A DNA stretch of 64,000 nucleotides, taken from NCBI GenBank assembly GCA_032334055.1, contig JAUOZS010000001.1:2950501-3014500 (forward strand), written 5' to 3'. This stretch comes from Selenomonadales bacterium 4137-cl (GTDB lineage Bacteria; Bacillota; Negativicutes; Sporomusales; UBA7701). Every line of letters begins with the position of its first letter. Positions within the stretch are counted from its first letter, which is position 1. The position numbers were made by a program, and so were the translations under genes. This document shows positions 19,071 to 31,257 of the stretch, piece after piece. A model generated the notes under the pieces. It made no database searches. It had not been told where the DNA came from and saw only the letters and a program-made list of their open reading frames with translations.

Positions 19071-19927
19071 GCCCCCCGCCTCCTCACCGCGGCCGCAATC
19101 GACGCCGCGGCTTCCTCGACGGTCAGCGCGGCCGCATCTACATCGAGCCCCCGCCCGGCCAGCCTCGCCATCAGCGCCGTTACCCCCGGCACCGCCACCC
19201 CGGCCGCCTTCAGCTCAGCGGCGTGGCGGAAAATTTCCCGCGGCGGACCGTCAAGGCTCACCGCCCCGTCATGCATCACCACCAGCCGCTTCACCAGCCG
19301 GGCCACTTCTTCCATGTTGTGAGAAATGAGCACCACCGTCACGCCTGTCGTCTCGTGGAGCCTCACCACCTCGGAGAATATCTCGTCGCGGCCGCGGGGA
19401 TCGAGGCCGGCGGAAGGCTCGTCCAGGATCAGATAAGATGGCTGGAGGGCCACCACGCCGGCGATCGCCACCCGGCGCATCTGTCCGCCGCTCAGGCGGA
19501 ACGGCGACCGTTTGGCGAACGCGGCAAAATCCAGGCCGACGAAATCGAGCGCCAGCCGCACCCGCTCTTCCATCTCGTCGGCGGCGAGACCGAGATTGCG
19601 CGGTCCGAAGGCCACGTCATCGAACACCGTCTCCTCAAACAACTGGTGCTCGGGATATTGGAACACCATTCCCACCTTGCGGCGGGCCAGCCTGGCCGCT
19701 TCCCCCTTGGCGGCGAGGTCCGCGCCGTCCACCGCGACAGTGCCGCGGCTAGGCTTCAGCAGCCCGTTCATATTCTGCACCAGCGTCGACTTGCCCGAGC
19801 CGGTATGACCGATGACGCCGATAAACTCGCCCTGTTCCACGGTCAGGCTGACATTCTTCAGCGCGGTCCGCTCATACGGCGTGCCCGGCATATAAACATA
19901 GCTCACATCCCTGAGCTCTATCGACAT
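19064..19927 (-). CDS. ecfA2: ECF transporter ATPase EcfA2
   Basis: A 287-aa ABC ATPase. Walker A is GHTGSGKST, the signature is LSGGQMRR (a variant of LSGGQ-K/Q-R), and Walker B is YLILDEPSAGLDP. The C-terminal extension of about 60 residues is typical for the EcfA pair. It pairs with EcfA1 to drive EcfT. The first bases overlap the end of ecfA1 by ten bases. Confidence 0.95.
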   Translation of the reverse strand: MSIELRDVSYVYMPGTPYERTALKNVSLTVEQGEFIGVIGHTGSGKSTLVQNMNGLLKPSRGTVAVDGADLAAKGEAARLARRKVGMVFQYPEHQLFEETVFDDVAFGPRNLGLAADEMEERVRLALDFVGLDFAAFAKRSPFRLSGGQMRRVAIAGVVALQPSYLILDEPSAGLDPRGRDEIFSEVVRLHETTGVTVVLISHNMEEVARLVKRLVVMHDGAVSLDGPPREIFRHAAELKAAGVAVPGVTALMARLAGRGLDVDAAALTVEEAAASIAAAVRRRGAC

Positions 19928-20742
19928 AGCGCCACCGCCAGTTCCTCGTCGGTGATTATTGCCTCGGGCACGGCAATCCCCGCCGCCCTGAGGCGCGCGG
20001 CCACATCCGCCGCCAGCGGCGCATCCAGGCCCAGCGCCTTAAGTTCCGCCACCCGGCTGAAAACCTCCGCCGGCCGCCCGGTCATCGCCACCTTGCCGGC
20101 GTCGATGACCACGACCCGATCGGCGGCCACCGCCTCCTCCATGAAATGCGTTATATATACGACCGCAATCCCTTCCGTCCTGTTGAGGCGGACGACCGTC
20201 GCCAACACCTCGTCGCGGCCCTGCGGATCGAGCATCGCCGTCGGCTCGTCGAGCACCAGACACCTTGGCCGCATCGCCAGCACGCCGGCGATCGCCACCC
20301 GCTGCTTCTGCCCGCCGGACAAGAGATGCGGTCCGTGATGGCGATAACCCTCCATCCCAACCAACGCCAGCGCCTCGGTCACCCTGGCAGCGATCTCGGG
20401 CGGCGCCACCCCCAGGTTCTCGGGCCCGAAAGCGACATCCTCCTCCACCACCGCCGCCACGATCTGATTGTCGGGATTCTGGAATACCATCCCGACCTTC
20501 TGGCGGATCGGCCACACATTCTCCGGCGCTGCCGTGCTCAGCCCTTCCACCAGGCACTCGCCGCCGGTGGGCGTGAGCAGAGCGTTGAAATGCTTGGCCA
20601 GCGTTGACTTCCCCGAGCCGTTGGCGCCGATGATCGCCACGAACTCGCCCGCCCCGACGGACAGGCTGATATCCTCAAGCGCCACCACCTCGGTCCCGCC
20701 GGGGCCGGGGTAAGAATGGCGCAGATTTATCGTCTTTATCAT
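19918..20742 (-). CDS. ecfA1: ECF transporter ATPase EcfA1
   Basis: A 274-aa ABC ATPase with Walker A GANGSGKST, signature LSGGQKQR and Walker B CLVLDEPTAMLDP. The start is set at 20742 (MIKTINLRHSY), ten bases behind AAGGAG; the open frame extends to 20868 but that part lies over repeat R4. It leads the ecfA1-ecfA2-ecfT-truA run that follows the alpha ribosomal operon in many Firmicutes. Confidence 0.95.
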   Translation of the reverse strand: MIKTINLRHSYPGPGGTEVVALEDISLSVGAGEFVAIIGANGSGKSTLAKHFNALLTPTGGECLVEGLSTAAPENVWPIRQKVGMVFQNPDNQIVAAVVEEDVAFGPENLGVAPPEIAARVTEALALVGMEGYRHHGPHLLSGGQKQRVAIAGVLAMRPRCLVLDEPTAMLDPQGRDEVLATVVRLNRTEGIAVVYITHFMEEAVAADRVVVIDAGKVAMTGRPAEVFSRVAELKALGLDAPLAADVAARLRAAGIAVPEAIITDEELAVALCR

Positions 20743-20767
20743 CCAGGTCAATCTCCTTACACGGTAA

Positions 20768-20849
20768 CTCTGCTTGAAAAGCCCCTCTGCGGCGTCTTCT
20801 ACGGGCGCTTGCTCGTTCCAATACATGGCCGGAGCTATTAAAGCAGAAT
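20768..20849. repeat. Degenerate palindromic element, copy R4
   Basis: Left core CCCCTCTGCGGCGTC between arms TCTGCTTGAAAAGC (20769-20782) and a right arm GCTATTAAAGCAGA that pairs except at two positions. The right conserved core is lost. It lies just upstream of ecfA1. Confidence 0.6.
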
Positions 20850-20881
20850 CGGCATTATAATGGAGCAAAAGGACGGACCTG

Positions 20882-20918
20882 CCTCGGACAGGCAGATAAG
20901 GGCGGCCAGTGGCCGCCC
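20882..20918 (-). terminator. Paired GC-rich hairpins after rplQ
   Basis: GGGCGGCC (20900-20907) pairs with GGCCGCCC (20911-20918), and next to it CTCGGACAG-type arms form a smaller hairpin. On the minus strand the first hairpin is followed by TTATCT, a weak T run. Position 80-110 bases past the rplQ stop suggests an operon end or processing site. Confidence 0.5.
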
Positions 20919-20996
20919 CGTGTGTAACCCGCTGAAACTTATAAACGAAAACCAGGCGACCCTAGAGTATCCCCCATTGTCACCCGGGTCTTCACC

Positions 20997-21335
20997 CTAA
21001 ACCAGTTCGAGAATGGACATCGGCGCGGCGTCGCCGCGGCGCGGCCCCAGCTTAAGAATACGGGTATAGCCGCCCTGACGGTCCTTGTACTTCGGACCAA
21101 TCTCATCGAACAGCTTCTTCACCACATCTTCGTCCATCAGGAACGACAGCGCCTGACGGCGGGCGTGCAGATCGCCCCGTTTGGCCAGCGTGATCATCTT
21201 CGCGGCCAGCTTGCTTGCTTCCTTAGCTTTCATTTCGGTCGTCTCAATGCGTCCGTGGGCAAAGAAGGAAGTCAAAATGCTGCGGAACAGCGCCTTGCGC
21301 GCGCTGGAATCGCGTCCAAGTTTGCGGTAAAACAT
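20997..21335 (-). CDS. rplQ: 50S ribosomal protein L17
   Basis: A 112-aa protein near the peptide exit tunnel. The N-terminus [19 protein letters not shown] and the central [17 protein letters not shown] are diagnostic. It lies 17 bases after rpoA and is the last gene of the alpha operon. Confidence 0.98.
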   Translation of the reverse strand: MFYRKLGRDSSARKALFRSILTSFFAHGRIETTEMKAKEASKLAAKMITLAKRGDLHARRQALSFLMDEDVVKKLFDEIGPKYKDRQGGYTRILKLGPRRGDAAPMSILELV

Positions 21336-21352
21336 GATTCACCCTCCCTCCT

Positions 21353-22312
21353 TTAATCTTCGCTTTCAGCCAGCGACAACCCGAGTTCGCCCAGCTTCTT
21401 CTTAACCTCGTCCAAAGACTTGCGGCCGAGATTGCGTACTTTCATCATATCTTCTTCGGTCTTTTGCACCAATTCGGCCACCGTGTTGATCCCGGCCCGT
21501 TTCAGGCAGTTGTAAGACCGGACGGACAGCTCCAGATCCTCGATGGTCATCTCCATCGTCTTGGCGCCGGCATCCTCGGCCGACTCGGTGAACGGACCGC
21601 CTTCGCCCTCGTCCTCGGCGGCCACCCCGGCGATGTTCTGGAACAGCTTCAGGTGGGCCACCATGATCCCGGCCGACTTGCTCACCGCTTCCTCGGGGCG
21701 AATGCTGCCGTCGGTCCAGATCTCGAGCGTCAGTTTATCATAATCGGTGACATTGCCGACACGGGTATCGGTGACATTATAATTAACCCGCAGGATCGGG
21801 GAAAAGATCGAATCCACCGGGATAACACCGATAACATGGTCAGGCTTCTTGTTCTTATCGGCCGGCACATAGCCGCGCCCCCGCTCGACCGTTATCTCCA
21901 TACGGAGCGAACTGCCCACCGACAAAGTGGCGATATGAAGATCGGGATTTAAAATCTCCACATCGGGGTCGGTGATGATATCGGCGGCCTTGACCTCGCC
22001 CTCGCCCTCTTTCTCGATGCGCACGACCTTGGTCTCGTCGCCGTGCAGCTTGATAAAGAGCTCCTTGAGGTTAAGGATTATGTCGGTAACGTCTTCCCGA
22101 ACACCGGGAACCGTGGAAAACTCGTGGAGGACGCCGTCGATCTTCACCGACGTCACGGCCGCGCCGGGCAGCGACGACAGCAGGATGCGCCGCAGGCTGT
22201 TGCCGAGAGTAATGCCGTAGCCCCTCTCCAGCGGTTCGCAGACGAACTTGCCGTAACGGTTGTCCTCGCTAATCTCCACTATCTCGATCTTCGGTTTTTC
22301 GATTTCCATCAT
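21353..22312 (-). CDS. rpoA: RNA polymerase subunit alpha
   Basis: A 319-aa subunit that nucleates core polymerase assembly and contacts UP elements and activators. The N-terminal dimer domain shows the conserved [23 protein letters not shown], split in function from the C-terminal domain with [19 protein letters not shown] and [12 protein letters not shown]. An acidic linker separates the domains. Encoded between rpsD and rplQ as usual. Confidence 0.98.
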   Translation of the reverse strand: MMEIEKPKIEIVEISEDNRYGKFVCEPLERGYGITLGNSLRRILLSSLPGAAVTSVKIDGVLHEFSTVPGVREDVTDIILNLKELFIKLHGDETKVVRIEKEGEGEVKAADIITDPDVEILNPDLHIATLSVGSSLRMEITVERGRGYVPADKNKKPDHVIGVIPVDSIFSPILRVNYNVTDTRVGNVTDYDKLTLEIWTDGSIRPEEAVSKSAGIMVAHLKLFQNIAGVAAEDEGEGGPFTESAEDAGAKTMEMTIEDLELSVRSYNCLKRAGINTVAELVQKTEEDMMKVRNLGRKSLDEVKKKLGELGLSLAESED

Positions 22313-22375
22313 CCGGAAATACCCTCCTCTTCGCGCAAACTGAACAGTTACGCCGTTTCCATTGTTGAGGGCGGA

Positions 22376-23008
22376 TTAACGGGAGTACAATTCAACAATG
22401 AAGTGTTCCTGAACGGGAACATCAATCTCCTCCCGGGTCGGGAACCGCTGAACCTTGCCGCTGAGGCCGGCGGCATTGAGCTCCAGCCAAGCAGGCACCG
22501 TCTTAGTGGCCAGACCTTCGGCCATCTCCTTTATAACCGGCGCATCCTTGCTGCCCTCGGCCACGGCAATCACATCGCCCGCCTTAACATGGAAAGAGGG
22601 GATATCCACACGACGGCCATTCACGATGAAATGGCCATGACGAACCAACTGCCTGGCCTGGGTGCGACTCGAAGCGAACCCGAGACGGAACACCACATTG
22701 TCCAGGCGCCTTTCCAGCAGAACCAGGAGGTTCTCGCCGGTAATGCCTTTCTGGCGCTCGGCTTTCTCAAAATAATTGCGGAACTGCCGCTCAAGCAAGC
22801 CGTAAATACGGCGGGTCTTCTGCTTCTCGCGCAGCTGGATGCCGTACTCGGAAACCTTTTTGCGGGCCTGTCCCTGGCCGTGCTGGCCGGGCGCGTAGCC
22901 GCGGCGGCTGAACGCGCACTTGTCGCTATAGCATCTGTCGCCCTTCAGGTACAGCTTCGCACCCTCCCGGCGGCACTGTCTGCAAACAGCCTCAATATAT
23001 CTTGCCAT
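22376..23008 (-). CDS. rpsD: 30S ribosomal protein S4 (zinc-binding form)
   Basis: A 210-aa primary 16S-binding protein with an S4 RNA-binding domain ([20 protein letters not shown]). The N-terminus carries four cysteines, CRQC at about 9-12 and C-x4-C at about 26-31, forming the zinc knuckle of the C+ form. In other bacteria S4 represses its own operon. It is 24 bases after rpsK. Confidence 0.98.
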   Translation of the reverse strand: MARYIEAVCRQCRREGAKLYLKGDRCYSDKCAFSRRGYAPGQHGQGQARKKVSEYGIQLREKQKTRRIYGLLERQFRNYFEKAERQKGITGENLLVLLERRLDNVVFRLGFASSRTQARQLVRHGHFIVNGRRVDIPSFHVKAGDVIAVAEGSKDAPVIKEMAEGLATKTVPAWLELNAAGLSGKVQRFPTREEIDVPVQEHFIVELYSR

Positions 23009-23032
23009 TCTTGTCTAACACCTCCCGAAATC

Positions 23033-23428
23033 TTAAACTCTTCTGCGTTTGGGCGGACGGCAGCCGTTGTGGGGGATGGGCGTGACATCCTTGATCAGGT
23101 TGACCTCAAGCCCGGCGGCCTGCAGCGAGCGGATCGCCGCCTCGCGACCAGAACCCGGACCCTTTACGAAAACCTCGATCTGCTTCATCCCATGCTCCAT
23201 CGCCGCCTTGGCCGCCTGCTCGGCCGCCATCTGAGCGGCGAACGGCGTGCTTTTGCGCGAGCCCTTAAAGCCCATTCCGCCGGCGCTGGCCCAGGAAATA
23301 GCGTTGCCCTTCTGGTCCGTGATCGTCACGATGGTATTATTGAAGGTCGAACGAATATGGGCCACGCCATACTCGATATTCTTGCGTTCCTTCCGCTTAG
23401 GTCTGGCGGCAACTTTCTTCGCTACCAA
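23033..23428 (-). CDS. rpsK: 30S ribosomal protein S11
   Basis: A 131-aa platform protein. The family stretch [16 protein letters not shown] and the C-terminal [18 protein letters not shown] are intact, and the Asn-Gly in HNGCR is the site known for isoaspartate formation. It follows rpsM by 12 bases. Confidence 0.98.
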   Translation of the reverse strand: MVAKKVAARPKRKERKNIEYGVAHIRSTFNNTIVTITDQKGNAISWASAGGMGFKGSRKSTPFAAQMAAEQAAKAAMEHGMKQIEVFVKGPGSGREAAIRSLQAAGLEVNLIKDVTPIPHNGCRPPKRRRV

Positions 23429-23440
23429 TCTTTATCCCTC

Positions 23441-23815
23441 CTACTTCGACTTCCGTTTTACGCCGACCGTCTTCTTCGGTCCCTTGCGGGTCCGGGCGTT
23501 GGTCTTGGTCCGCTGTCCGCGGACCGGCAGGCCCATGCGGTGACGCTTGCCGCGATACGAGCCGATCTCAATCAGCCGCTTGATATTCAGCTGCTCCTCG
23601 CGGCGCAGGTCGCCCTCGACCTTGTAATTCTTATCGATAGCCTCCCTGAGCTTGGAAATCTCTTCTTCCGTAAGATCCCGCACCCGGGTTTCGGGGTTGA
23701 TGCCGGTGGCCGCCACAATCTCCTTCGAGAGGGTCAGCCCGAGGCCATAGATGTATGTCAAAGCAACTTCGATCCGTTTATCACGCGGTAAGTCTACTCC
23801 GGCAATACGCGCCAT
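23441..23815 (-). CDS. rpsM: 30S ribosomal protein S13
   Basis: A 124-aa head protein that makes bridges to the large subunit and tRNA. Recognised by [24 protein letters not shown], a helix-two-turn-helix segment, and the basic end [15 protein letters not shown]. It follows rpmJ by 14 bases. Confidence 0.98.
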   Translation of the reverse strand: MARIAGVDLPRDKRIEVALTYIYGLGLTLSKEIVAATGINPETRVRDLTEEEISKLREAIDKNYKVEGDLRREEQLNIKRLIEIGSYRGKRHRMGLPVRGQRTKTNARTRKGPKKTVGVKRKSK

Positions 23816-23829
23816 ATACTCTCCACCTC

Positions 23830-23967
<138 letters not shown>

Positions 23968-24186
23968 CTACTTAAAGCGGTAAGTGATACGACCGCGTTT
24001 GAGGTCGTACGGCGTCAGTTCAACCGTGACTCTATCCCCAGGCAAGATGCGGATGAAATTCATCCTGATCTTGCCGGATATGTGTGCCATCACGACATGC
24101 CCGTTCTCCAGCTTGACCTGGAACATGGCGTTGGGCAATGCCTCTACAACGGTGCCTTCCACCTCGATTACATCTTGCTTGGACAT
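23968..24186 (-). CDS. infA: Translation initiation factor IF-1
   Basis: A 72-aa OB-fold protein that blocks the A site during initiation. The sequence [20 protein letters not shown] and the end [12 protein letters not shown] are typical. Its first 19 bases overlap the end of the upstream KOW gene. Confidence 0.98.
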   Translation of the reverse strand: MSKQDVIEVEGTVVEALPNAMFQVKLENGHVVMAHISGKIRMNFIRILPGDRVTVELTPYDLKRGRITYRFK

Positions 24187-24485
24187 GAGACTCCCTCCTC
24201 GTCCGCATCACTACTGGTGTCAGCGACCGCGTTCAAAGCCGCGCGGATCTCGCGATCAGTCGCTTCCCGCCCGCCGGCGATCACTGCAGCGACACCTTCG
24301 TCAATAAACTTCAGCACGCCGACATGCCGGACATTCTTCTTCTTCGGCTTGGCAGCCCCGCGGCCCCGGCCGTCCGCCACCAGGATATAAGGCGGCGCAA
24401 ACCCGACCACCAGATACAGTCGTCCCCGGTCGCGGCCGGTCAGCGAGCGGACCGCCTGCCCGAGTGCTATCCTGTCAACCGACAC
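24168..24485 (-). CDS. KOW-domain RNA-binding protein
   Basis: A 105-aa protein with an N-terminal KOW/L14e-like module ([20 protein letters not shown]) and a linker [21 protein letters not shown] gene of this kind occurs between map and infA in many Clostridia and Negativicutes and is taken to bind RNA or ribosomes, though its function is not established. The last part, rich in Asp and Glu, is poorly conserved. It is 12 bases after map. Confidence 0.85.
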   Translation of the reverse strand: MSVDRIALGQAVRSLTGRDRGRLYLVVGFAPPYILVADGRGRGAAKPKKKNVRHVGVLKFIDEGVAAVIAGGREATDREIRAALNAVADTSSDADEEGVSCPSKM

Positions 24486-24497
24486 GGAACTTTCCCC

Positions 24498-25894
<1,397 letters not shown>

Positions 25895-25906
25895 TTAGCG
25901 CACCTC

Positions 25907-27163
25907 CTACTTCATGAAGCCCTGATAATGGCGCATCAGGATGACCGCCTCGATCTGCTTCATGGTATCGAGCGCCACGCCAACGACAATAAGGAGCGCG
26001 GTGCCGCCGAAGTAAACCCCCTGGATATTTGTCGCCCAAACAACGATATTAGGCAAAATGGCGATAAACGCGAGGAAGATGGCACCGGCGAGAGTTATCC
26101 TTGTCATGACGCGATCTAAATAGTCGGCGGTCGGTTTGCCCGGACGGAGGCCGGGGATAAAGCCGCCGTATTTTTTCATGTTCTCTGCCATATCCGATAT
26201 GTTCATGGTAACCGCAGTGTAGAAATACGTAAAGAAGATGATGAGCACCGCATAAAGCGTCGTATTCAGCATCGTACCCCACGCGAACCACCCTGCCACC
26301 GTCTTCACCCAGCCAACCTCAACAAACTGGGCGATGGTTATCGGGAACATCAGCACGGATGACGCAAAGATGATCGGAATAACGCCCGCCTGGTTAACCT
26401 TCAGCGGGATATGGGTCGAATGTCCGCCGTACATCTTGCGGCCTACGACCCGTTTGGCATACTGTACGGGAATCTTGCGCTGGCCCTGCTGGATCAGGAT
26501 GACGAACACAACCATCGCCAGCGCGATGATGGCAAACAGCGCCACATTGAAATAATTGATAGTGCCGGCCTTGACATACTGGTAAATGACACTAAGGCCG
26601 TCCGGCAGGCGGGATACAATCCCGGCGAAGATTATCAGCGAAATGCCGTTGCCGATCCCCTTCTCGGTAATCTGCTCGCCGAGCCACATCAGGAAAGTCG
26701 TTCCCGCGGTAAGCGTCAAAGCGATAAGAATGATCGAACCGATGCTGGGGTTAACAATGGCGACCTTCAGGCCGTAAGCCATGCCGATAGCCTGGATGAA
26801 GCCCAGCAGCACCGTGCCGTAACGCGTGATCTGGGTAATCTTCTTCCGGCCCTCGTCGCCCTCTTTCGCCCACTGTTCAAACTTCGGCACAACAACCGTC
26901 AACAGCTGCATGATAATCGAAGCGTTGATATAGGGAGTGATGCTCATCGCGAACACCGAGAACTTGCTAAGCGCGCCGCCCGAAAACAGATCGAGGAGCC
27001 CGAACAAATTGCCTTGGTTGAAGAGCTGTTCGATCATCGCGGCGTTCACGCCCGGCACGGGAACATGCGTACCCGCCCGGAAGACGAGAAACATCAGCAG
27101 CGTGAACATAACCTTCTGCCTCAGTTCGGGAATCTTGACCACATTAGATAGGGCCGAAAGCAC
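25907..27163 (-). CDS. secY: Protein translocase subunit SecY
   Basis: A 418-aa channel protein of ten membrane helices. Conserved blocks are the plug-proximal ASIIMQLLTVVVPKFEQWAKEG, the signature GIGNGISLIIFAGI and the C-terminal PGLRPGKPTADYL. It directly follows rplO. SecE is encoded at 53014-53232. Confidence 0.98.
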   Translation of the reverse strand: MLSALSNVVKIPELRQKVMFTLLMFLVFRAGTHVPVPGVNAAMIEQLFNQGNLFGLLDLFSGGALSKFSVFAMSITPYINASIIMQLLTVVVPKFEQWAKEGDEGRKKITQITRYGTVLLGFIQAIGMAYGLKVAIVNPSIGSIILIALTLTAGTTFLMWLGEQITEKGIGNGISLIIFAGIVSRLPDGLSVIYQYVKAGTINYFNVALFAIIALAMVVFVILIQQGQRKIPVQYAKRVVGRKMYGGHSTHIPLKVNQAGVIPIIFASSVLMFPITIAQFVEVGWVKTVAGWFAWGTMLNTTLYAVLIIFFTYFYTAVTMNISDMAENMKKYGGFIPGLRPGKPTADYLDRVMTRITLAGAIFLAFIAILPNIVVWATNIQGVYFGGTALLIVVGVALDTMKQIEAVILMRHYQGFMK

Positions 27164-27604
27164 CTAGATCACCTCGACTTTGCCGCCGGCGGCCTGGATT
27201 TTTTCCATCGCGGACTTCGTAAAGCCGTTGGCTCTGACCGTCAGAGACTTTTCCAGTTCCCCGTTGCCGAGTATGCGGATACCGTCGCGGACATTCTTGA
27301 TGACGCCCGCCTCAACCAGCAGTACGGGATCGACCACCGTACCGGCCTCAAAACGGTTGAGTTCCCGCACATTAACCTCGGTATACTCCTTGCCGAACTT
27401 ATTATAGAAACCACGTTTGGGCAGCCGGCGATAAATCGGCATCTGACCGCCTTCGAAACCGGGACGGACGCCGCCGCCGGCACGGGCGTTCTGACCTTTA
27501 TGGCCTTTGCCGGCCGTCTTGCCGAGGCCCGAACCAAGACCCCTGCCCACTCGCGTACGTTCCTTCTTAGAACCGGGCGCCGGAGCTAGATCGTGCAATT
27601 TCAT
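27164..27604 (-). CDS. rplO: 50S ribosomal protein L15
   Basis: A 146-aa protein with the Gly/Lys/Arg-rich N-terminus ([20 protein letters not shown]) that wraps rRNA and a globular C-terminus. Stop codon abuts the secY ATG, giving coupling. Confidence 0.98.
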   Translation of the reverse strand: MKLHDLAPAPGSKKERTRVGRGLGSGLGKTAGKGHKGQNARAGGGVRPGFEGGQMPIYRRLPKRGFYNKFGKEYTEVNVRELNRFEAGTVVDPVLLVEAGVIKNVRDGIRILGNGELEKSLTVRANGFTKSAMEKIQAAGGKVEVI

Positions 27605-27622
27605 ACGGCAACACCTCCTCGA

Positions 27623-27808
27623 CTATTCCTGTACTTCTTCAACACTGACAAGATGCCCAACCTTGCGGACCATCCCGCGGATAGCAGGCGTATCATCCTG
27701 TACAACCGAGCTGTTGGTTTTGCCCAGGCCGAGCGCCTTCACGGTAGCGCGCTGATCTTCCGGGCGGCCAATCAGGCTGCGGGTAAGAGTAATTTTGAGT
27801 TTCGCCAT
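27623..27808 (-). CDS. rpmD: 50S ribosomal protein L30
   Basis: A 61-aa protein, recognised from [35 protein letters not shown]. It sits between rpsE and rplO with 12- and 18-base gaps. Confidence 0.97.
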   Translation of the reverse strand: MAKLKITLTRSLIGRPEDQRATVKALGLGKTNSSVVQDDTPAIRGMVRKVGHLVSVEEVQE

Positions 27809-27820
27809 GGCCTTTCCTCC

Positions 27821-28321
27821 TTAGCCCAGAAGTTCCTGTACCGTTTTGCCGCGCAACTGCGCAACCTGCTCGGCCCGCTTAAGCTGCTCGAGACCCTTGA
27901 GGGTGGCGCGCACCGCGTTGTTGGCGTTGGACGAACCCAGGGACTTGGTGAGAATATCGCGGACGCCAGCCAGCTCAAGCACCGCACGGACAGGGCCGCC
28001 GGCGATAACGCCCGTACCTTCCGAAGCCGGCTTCATGAGAACCTTGCCTGCGCCGAACACGCCCACCGTCTCATGGGTAATCGTCGTCCCGACGAGAGGA
28101 ACCTTGATAAGATTCTTCTTCGCATCTTCGATCCCTTTGCGAATAGCCTCCGGCACTTCGGCAGCCTTACCCAGGCCCGCGCCCACATAGCCGTTGCCGT
28201 CGCCGACAACCACCAGCGCGCTGAAAGAGAAACGCCGGCCGCCTTTAACGACCTTTGCGACCCTGTTTATAAACACGACTTTTTCCTTGAGGTCGAGATT
28301 CGAGTGATCAATTCTGGCCAT
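27821..28321 (-). CDS. rpsE: 30S ribosomal protein S5
   Basis: A 166-aa protein important for decoding accuracy. The double-stranded RNA-binding-like N-domain [19 protein letters not shown] and the [23 protein letters not shown] loop are both standard. No change is seen at the spectinomycin loop region that I would call unusual. Confidence 0.98.
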   Translation of the reverse strand: MARIDHSNLDLKEKVVFINRVAKVVKGGRRFSFSALVVVGDGNGYVGAGLGKAAEVPEAIRKGIEDAKKNLIKVPLVGTTITHETVGVFGAGKVLMKPASEGTGVIAGGPVRAVLELAGVRDILTKSLGSSNANNAVRATLKGLEQLKRAEQVAQLRGKTVQELLG

Positions 28322-28339
28322 TCATGTCCCTCCTTTTGC

Positions 28340-28702
28340 CTAAAAATCGAGGCCCGCTTCGCGTGCCGCCGTGGCCAAAGCCGCCACCCGGCCGTGATAA
28401 ATATAGCCGCCGCGGTCGAAAACCACCGTCTTGATACCCTTCGCCAAAGCCTTCTTCGCGATCGCCTCGCCCACAGCCTTGGCAGCAGTGATATTGCCGC
28501 CGTACTCCAGACCGAGCTCCTTATCCATCGAACCGGCGGCCACCAGCGTAGCGCCCTGCTCGTCATCGATAATCTGAGCGTATATGTGATTCAAGCTGCG
28601 GAAGACATTGAGGCGCGGTTTCTCGGCGGTGCCGACAAGCTTCCTGCGCAGCCTGAGGTGCCTCTTCTTCCTCGCAAGGTTTTTGGGCTCTTTACGCAGC
28701 AA
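28340..28702 (-). CDS. rplR: 50S ribosomal protein L18
   Basis: A 120-aa 5S rRNA-binding protein. The [28 protein letters not shown] stretch and [12 protein letters not shown] are diagnostic. Confidence 0.98.
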   Translation of the reverse strand: MLRKEPKNLARKKRHLRLRRKLVGTAEKPRLNVFRSLNHIYAQIIDDEQGATLVAAGSMDKELGLEYGGNITAAKAVGEAIAKKALAKGIKTVVFDRGGYIYHGRVAALATAAREAGLDF

Positions 28703-28726
28703 GATCCTTCACTCCTTTCCGTAAGC

Positions 28727-29275
28727 TTACTTCTTACCCTTGGCGCCGGCCTTGCCAGCCTTGCGGCGAATCACTTCGCCCTCGTACTTGATCCCTTTGC
28801 CCTTGTAAGGCTCAGGCTCGCGGAAAGAGCGAATCTTCGCGGCAAGAGCGCCGACCGCCTCTTTATCGATCCCGGAAACCACGATCCGATTAGGAGCGGG
28901 AACCTCGATCGTTATACCCTCCGGCGGGTTAACCTCCACCGGATGCGAAAAGCCCAGCGTCAGATTCAGCTTCGTTCCGGCCTTGGCGGCGCGGTAGCCG
29001 ACCCCGGCGATCTCCAGCGTCCGGGAAAAGCCCTTCGTCACCCCGGTAACCATATTGGCCACCAGCGTCCGGGTCAGTCCGTGCAGAGACTTGTGCTCCT
29101 TCTCTTCCGAAGGCCGGTTGATATTAATGACACCCTCGCCGATATCCACAATCATATCCTTAGGGATAGTGCGGGTCAGTTCGCCCTTGGGGCCCTTGAC
29201 CGACACCACGTTACCGTCGACCTTGACGGTCACGCCCGCGGGAACGGCGATTGGCATCCTACCAATTCTCGACAT
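28727..29275 (-). CDS. rplF: 50S ribosomal protein L6
   Basis: A 182-aa protein built of two alike alpha/beta domains near the factor-binding site. [17 protein letters not shown] at the start and the [23 protein letters not shown] end are typical. Confidence 0.98.
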   Translation of the reverse strand: MSRIGRMPIAVPAGVTVKVDGNVVSVKGPKGELTRTIPKDMIVDIGEGVININRPSEEKEHKSLHGLTRTLVANMVTGVTKGFSRTLEIAGVGYRAAKAGTKLNLTLGFSHPVEVNPPEGITIEVPAPNRIVVSGIDKEAVGALAAKIRSFREPEPYKGKGIKYEGEVIRRKAGKAGAKGKK

Positions 29276-29299
29276 ATGTGCACCTCCTAGTTCGAAAAC

Positions 29300-29698
29300 T
29301 TACCAGACGTAAGCGATAACTTCGCCGCCGAGACCTTCCTTGCGGGCCTGCTTATCGCTCATGATGCCCTTGGAAGTCGAAATGATGGCGATGCCAAGGC
29401 CGCCCAGCACCCGCGGCAACTGATCGCTCTTCGCGTACACCCTCAGGCCGGGCTTGGAAATCCGTTTGATGCCGGTGATTACCTTCTCGCGGTTGGCCCC
29501 GTACTTCAGAGCGACGCGCAGCATGCCCTGCTTGTTATCGTTGACCATTTCGTAATCTTTCACGAAACCCTCGAGTTTGAGAATCTCCACAATCGCCTGC
29601 TTGATCTTCGACGCAGGAATCTCCACTTTATCGTGATAAACCGAATTTGCATTGCGAATCCGCGTCAGCATATCGGCAATCGGATCGGTCATTACCAT
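29300..29698 (-). CDS. rpsH: 30S ribosomal protein S8
   Basis: A 132-aa 16S-binding protein that represses the spc operon in E. coli. [17 protein letters not shown] is the family start. Two ATGs lie six bases apart (29698 and 29692); the first has the better distance to GGGGGG. The end GGEVIAYVW is standard. Confidence 0.97.
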   Translation of the reverse strand: MVMTDPIADMLTRIRNANSVYHDKVEIPASKIKQAIVEILKLEGFVKDYEMVNDNKQGMLRVALKYGANREKVITGIKRISKPGLRVYAKSDQLPRVLGGLGIAIISTSKGIMSDKQARKEGLGGEVIAYVW

Positions 29699-29726
29699 AG
29701 CCTTAAAACCCCCCTTCGGTTGCTTC

Positions 29727-29912
29727 TTACCAACTAGCCTTCGTCACACCGGGAACAGCGCCCTGGTAGCTGAGCTTGCGGAAGCAGATACGGCAAAGCT
29801 CGAACTTGCGCAGATAACCGTGAGGACGACCGCAGATCTTGCATCTGTTATACTTGCGCACCGAAAACTTCGGGTCGCGCTTCCACTTTTCAATCAGCGC
29901 CTTCTTGGCCAC
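29727..29912 (-). CDS. rpsZ: 30S ribosomal protein S14, type Z
   Basis: A 61-aa short, zinc-binding S14. The two CxxC pairs are CKICGRP and CRICFRK, the C+ form found in Firmicutes. It lies between rplE and rpsH. Confidence 0.98.
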   Translation of the reverse strand: MAKKALIEKWKRDPKFSVRKYNRCKICGRPHGYLRKFELCRICFRKLSYQGAVPGVTKASW

Positions 29913-29926
29913 AGCTTTCCCTCCTT

Positions 29927-30469
29927 TTATGCAGCGCTAAACGGCATGCCCATCAGTTTCAGGAGCTCACGCGCCTCTTCGTCCGTCTTGGCGGTAGTCA
30001 CGACGATGATATCCATGCCGCGAACCTTATCCACCTTATCATAATCGATCTCCGGAAAAATCAGCTGCTCCTTGATCCCGAGCGTATAATTGCCGCGCCC
30101 GTCGAAAGACTTCGGGCTCACGCCGCGGAAGTCGCGCACACGCGGCAGGGCGACATTAAGCAGCTTATCAAGGAACTGATACATCCGTTCGCCGCGCAGG
30201 GTAACCTTCGTCCCTATCGCCATCCCCTGCCGGATCTTAAACGCCGCGATCGACTTCTTCGCCCGCGTCACCACCGGCCGCTGCCCGACGATCGTCATCA
30301 GATCGTTCACGGCGGCGTCCAGGACTTTCGGATTGGCCACAGCCTCGCCGACGCCCATATTCACAATAACCTTCTCAACCCGGGGAATCTCCATGACGTT
30401 CTTATAGCCGAACTTCGTCATCATCGCCGGGGCCACTTCATTCAGATACTTCTCCTTTAATCTGGCCAT
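29927..30469 (-). CDS. rplE: 50S ribosomal protein L5
   Basis: A 180-aa 5S rRNA-binding protein in the central protuberance. Recognised by [20 protein letters not shown] and [17 protein letters not shown]. Confidence 0.98.
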   Translation of the reverse strand: MARLKEKYLNEVAPAMMTKFGYKNVMEIPRVEKVIVNMGVGEAVANPKVLDAAVNDLMTIVGQRPVVTRAKKSIAAFKIRQGMAIGTKVTLRGERMYQFLDKLLNVALPRVRDFRGVSPKSFDGRGNYTLGIKEQLIFPEIDYDKVDKVRGMDIIVVTTAKTDEEARELLKLMGMPFSAA

Positions 30470-30494
30470 AGCTAGTTACCTCCTTTCCGCGCGT

Positions 30495-30833
30495 CTATTT
30501 ATCCTTGTCGATTATCTCGCCGCACTGCTTGCAAGTGCGGGCCATCTTACCGTTCGCCAGCGCCGTCTTCTTAATGCGGGTCGGCTTGTCGCAGGCCGGG
30601 CAGACCAGCATCGCCTTGGACGAAGACATCGCCGCCTCCTTGACCTGGATGCCGCCCTGGGGCGTCTTCTGGGTCGGCTTGGCATGGCGCTTGACCTTAT
30701 TTACACCCTCAACGATGATCTTGCCCTTTTTCGGCAGAGCCTCGATGATCTTGCCTTTCTTGCCCTTGTCCTTCCCGGACAAGATGATAACTGTATCGCC
30801 TTTTCTCACGTGCAGTTTAACAGCATCGGACAT
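30495..30833 (-). CDS. rplX: 50S ribosomal protein L24 (with zinc-ribbon)
   Basis: A 112-aa assembly initiator with an N-terminal KOW fold (GDTVIILSGKDKGKKGKI) and two CxxC pairs near the end (CPACDKP and CKQCGE). Start set at ATG 30833 (MSDAVKLHV), 11 bases behind AGGAGG; an in-frame GTG at 30845 overlaps that SD and is rejected. Confidence 0.96.
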   Translation of the reverse strand: MSDAVKLHVRKGDTVIILSGKDKGKKGKIIEALPKKGKIIVEGVNKVKRHAKPTQKTPQGGIQVKEAAMSSSKAMLVCPACDKPTRIKKTALANGKMARTCKQCGEIIDKDK

Positions 30834-30858
30834 CTTTCCGGCCACCTCCTCAAAACAA

Positions 30859-31227
30859 CTAGATTACTTCCGGCGCCAGCGAAATGATCTTCATGAATTC
30901 CTTCTCGCGCAGTTCCCGGGCCACCGGCCCAAAGATACGGGTACCGCGCGGGCTCTTATCGTCCTTGATGATCACAGCCGCATTCTCGTCGAACTTGATA
31001 TGAGAGCCGTCCGGACGGCGCAAACCCTTTTGCGAACGAACGACCACCGCTTTCACAACCTCGCCCTTCTTGACCACGCCACCGGGTGTAGCGTCCTTGA
31101 CAGCGGCCACGATCACGTCGCCGATATTGGCGTAGCGGCGATACGACCCGCCCAGGACCCGGATGCAAAGGATCTGTTTGGCGCCGGTGTTATCGGCGAC
31201 ATTGAGCATAGTCTCTTGTTGGATCAT
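30859..31227 (-). CDS. rplN: 50S ribosomal protein L14
   Basis: A 122-aa protein that forms bridges with the small subunit. [19 protein letters not shown] and [14 protein letters not shown] are the family signatures. Confidence 0.98.
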   Translation of the reverse strand: MIQQETMLNVADNTGAKQILCIRVLGGSYRRYANIGDVIVAAVKDATPGGVVKKGEVVKAVVVRSQKGLRRPDGSHIKFDENAAVIIKDDKSPRGTRIFGPVARELREKEFMKIISLAPEVI

Positions 31228-31257
31228 CGGTTATACCTCCTTTGCGGAACATCCAGC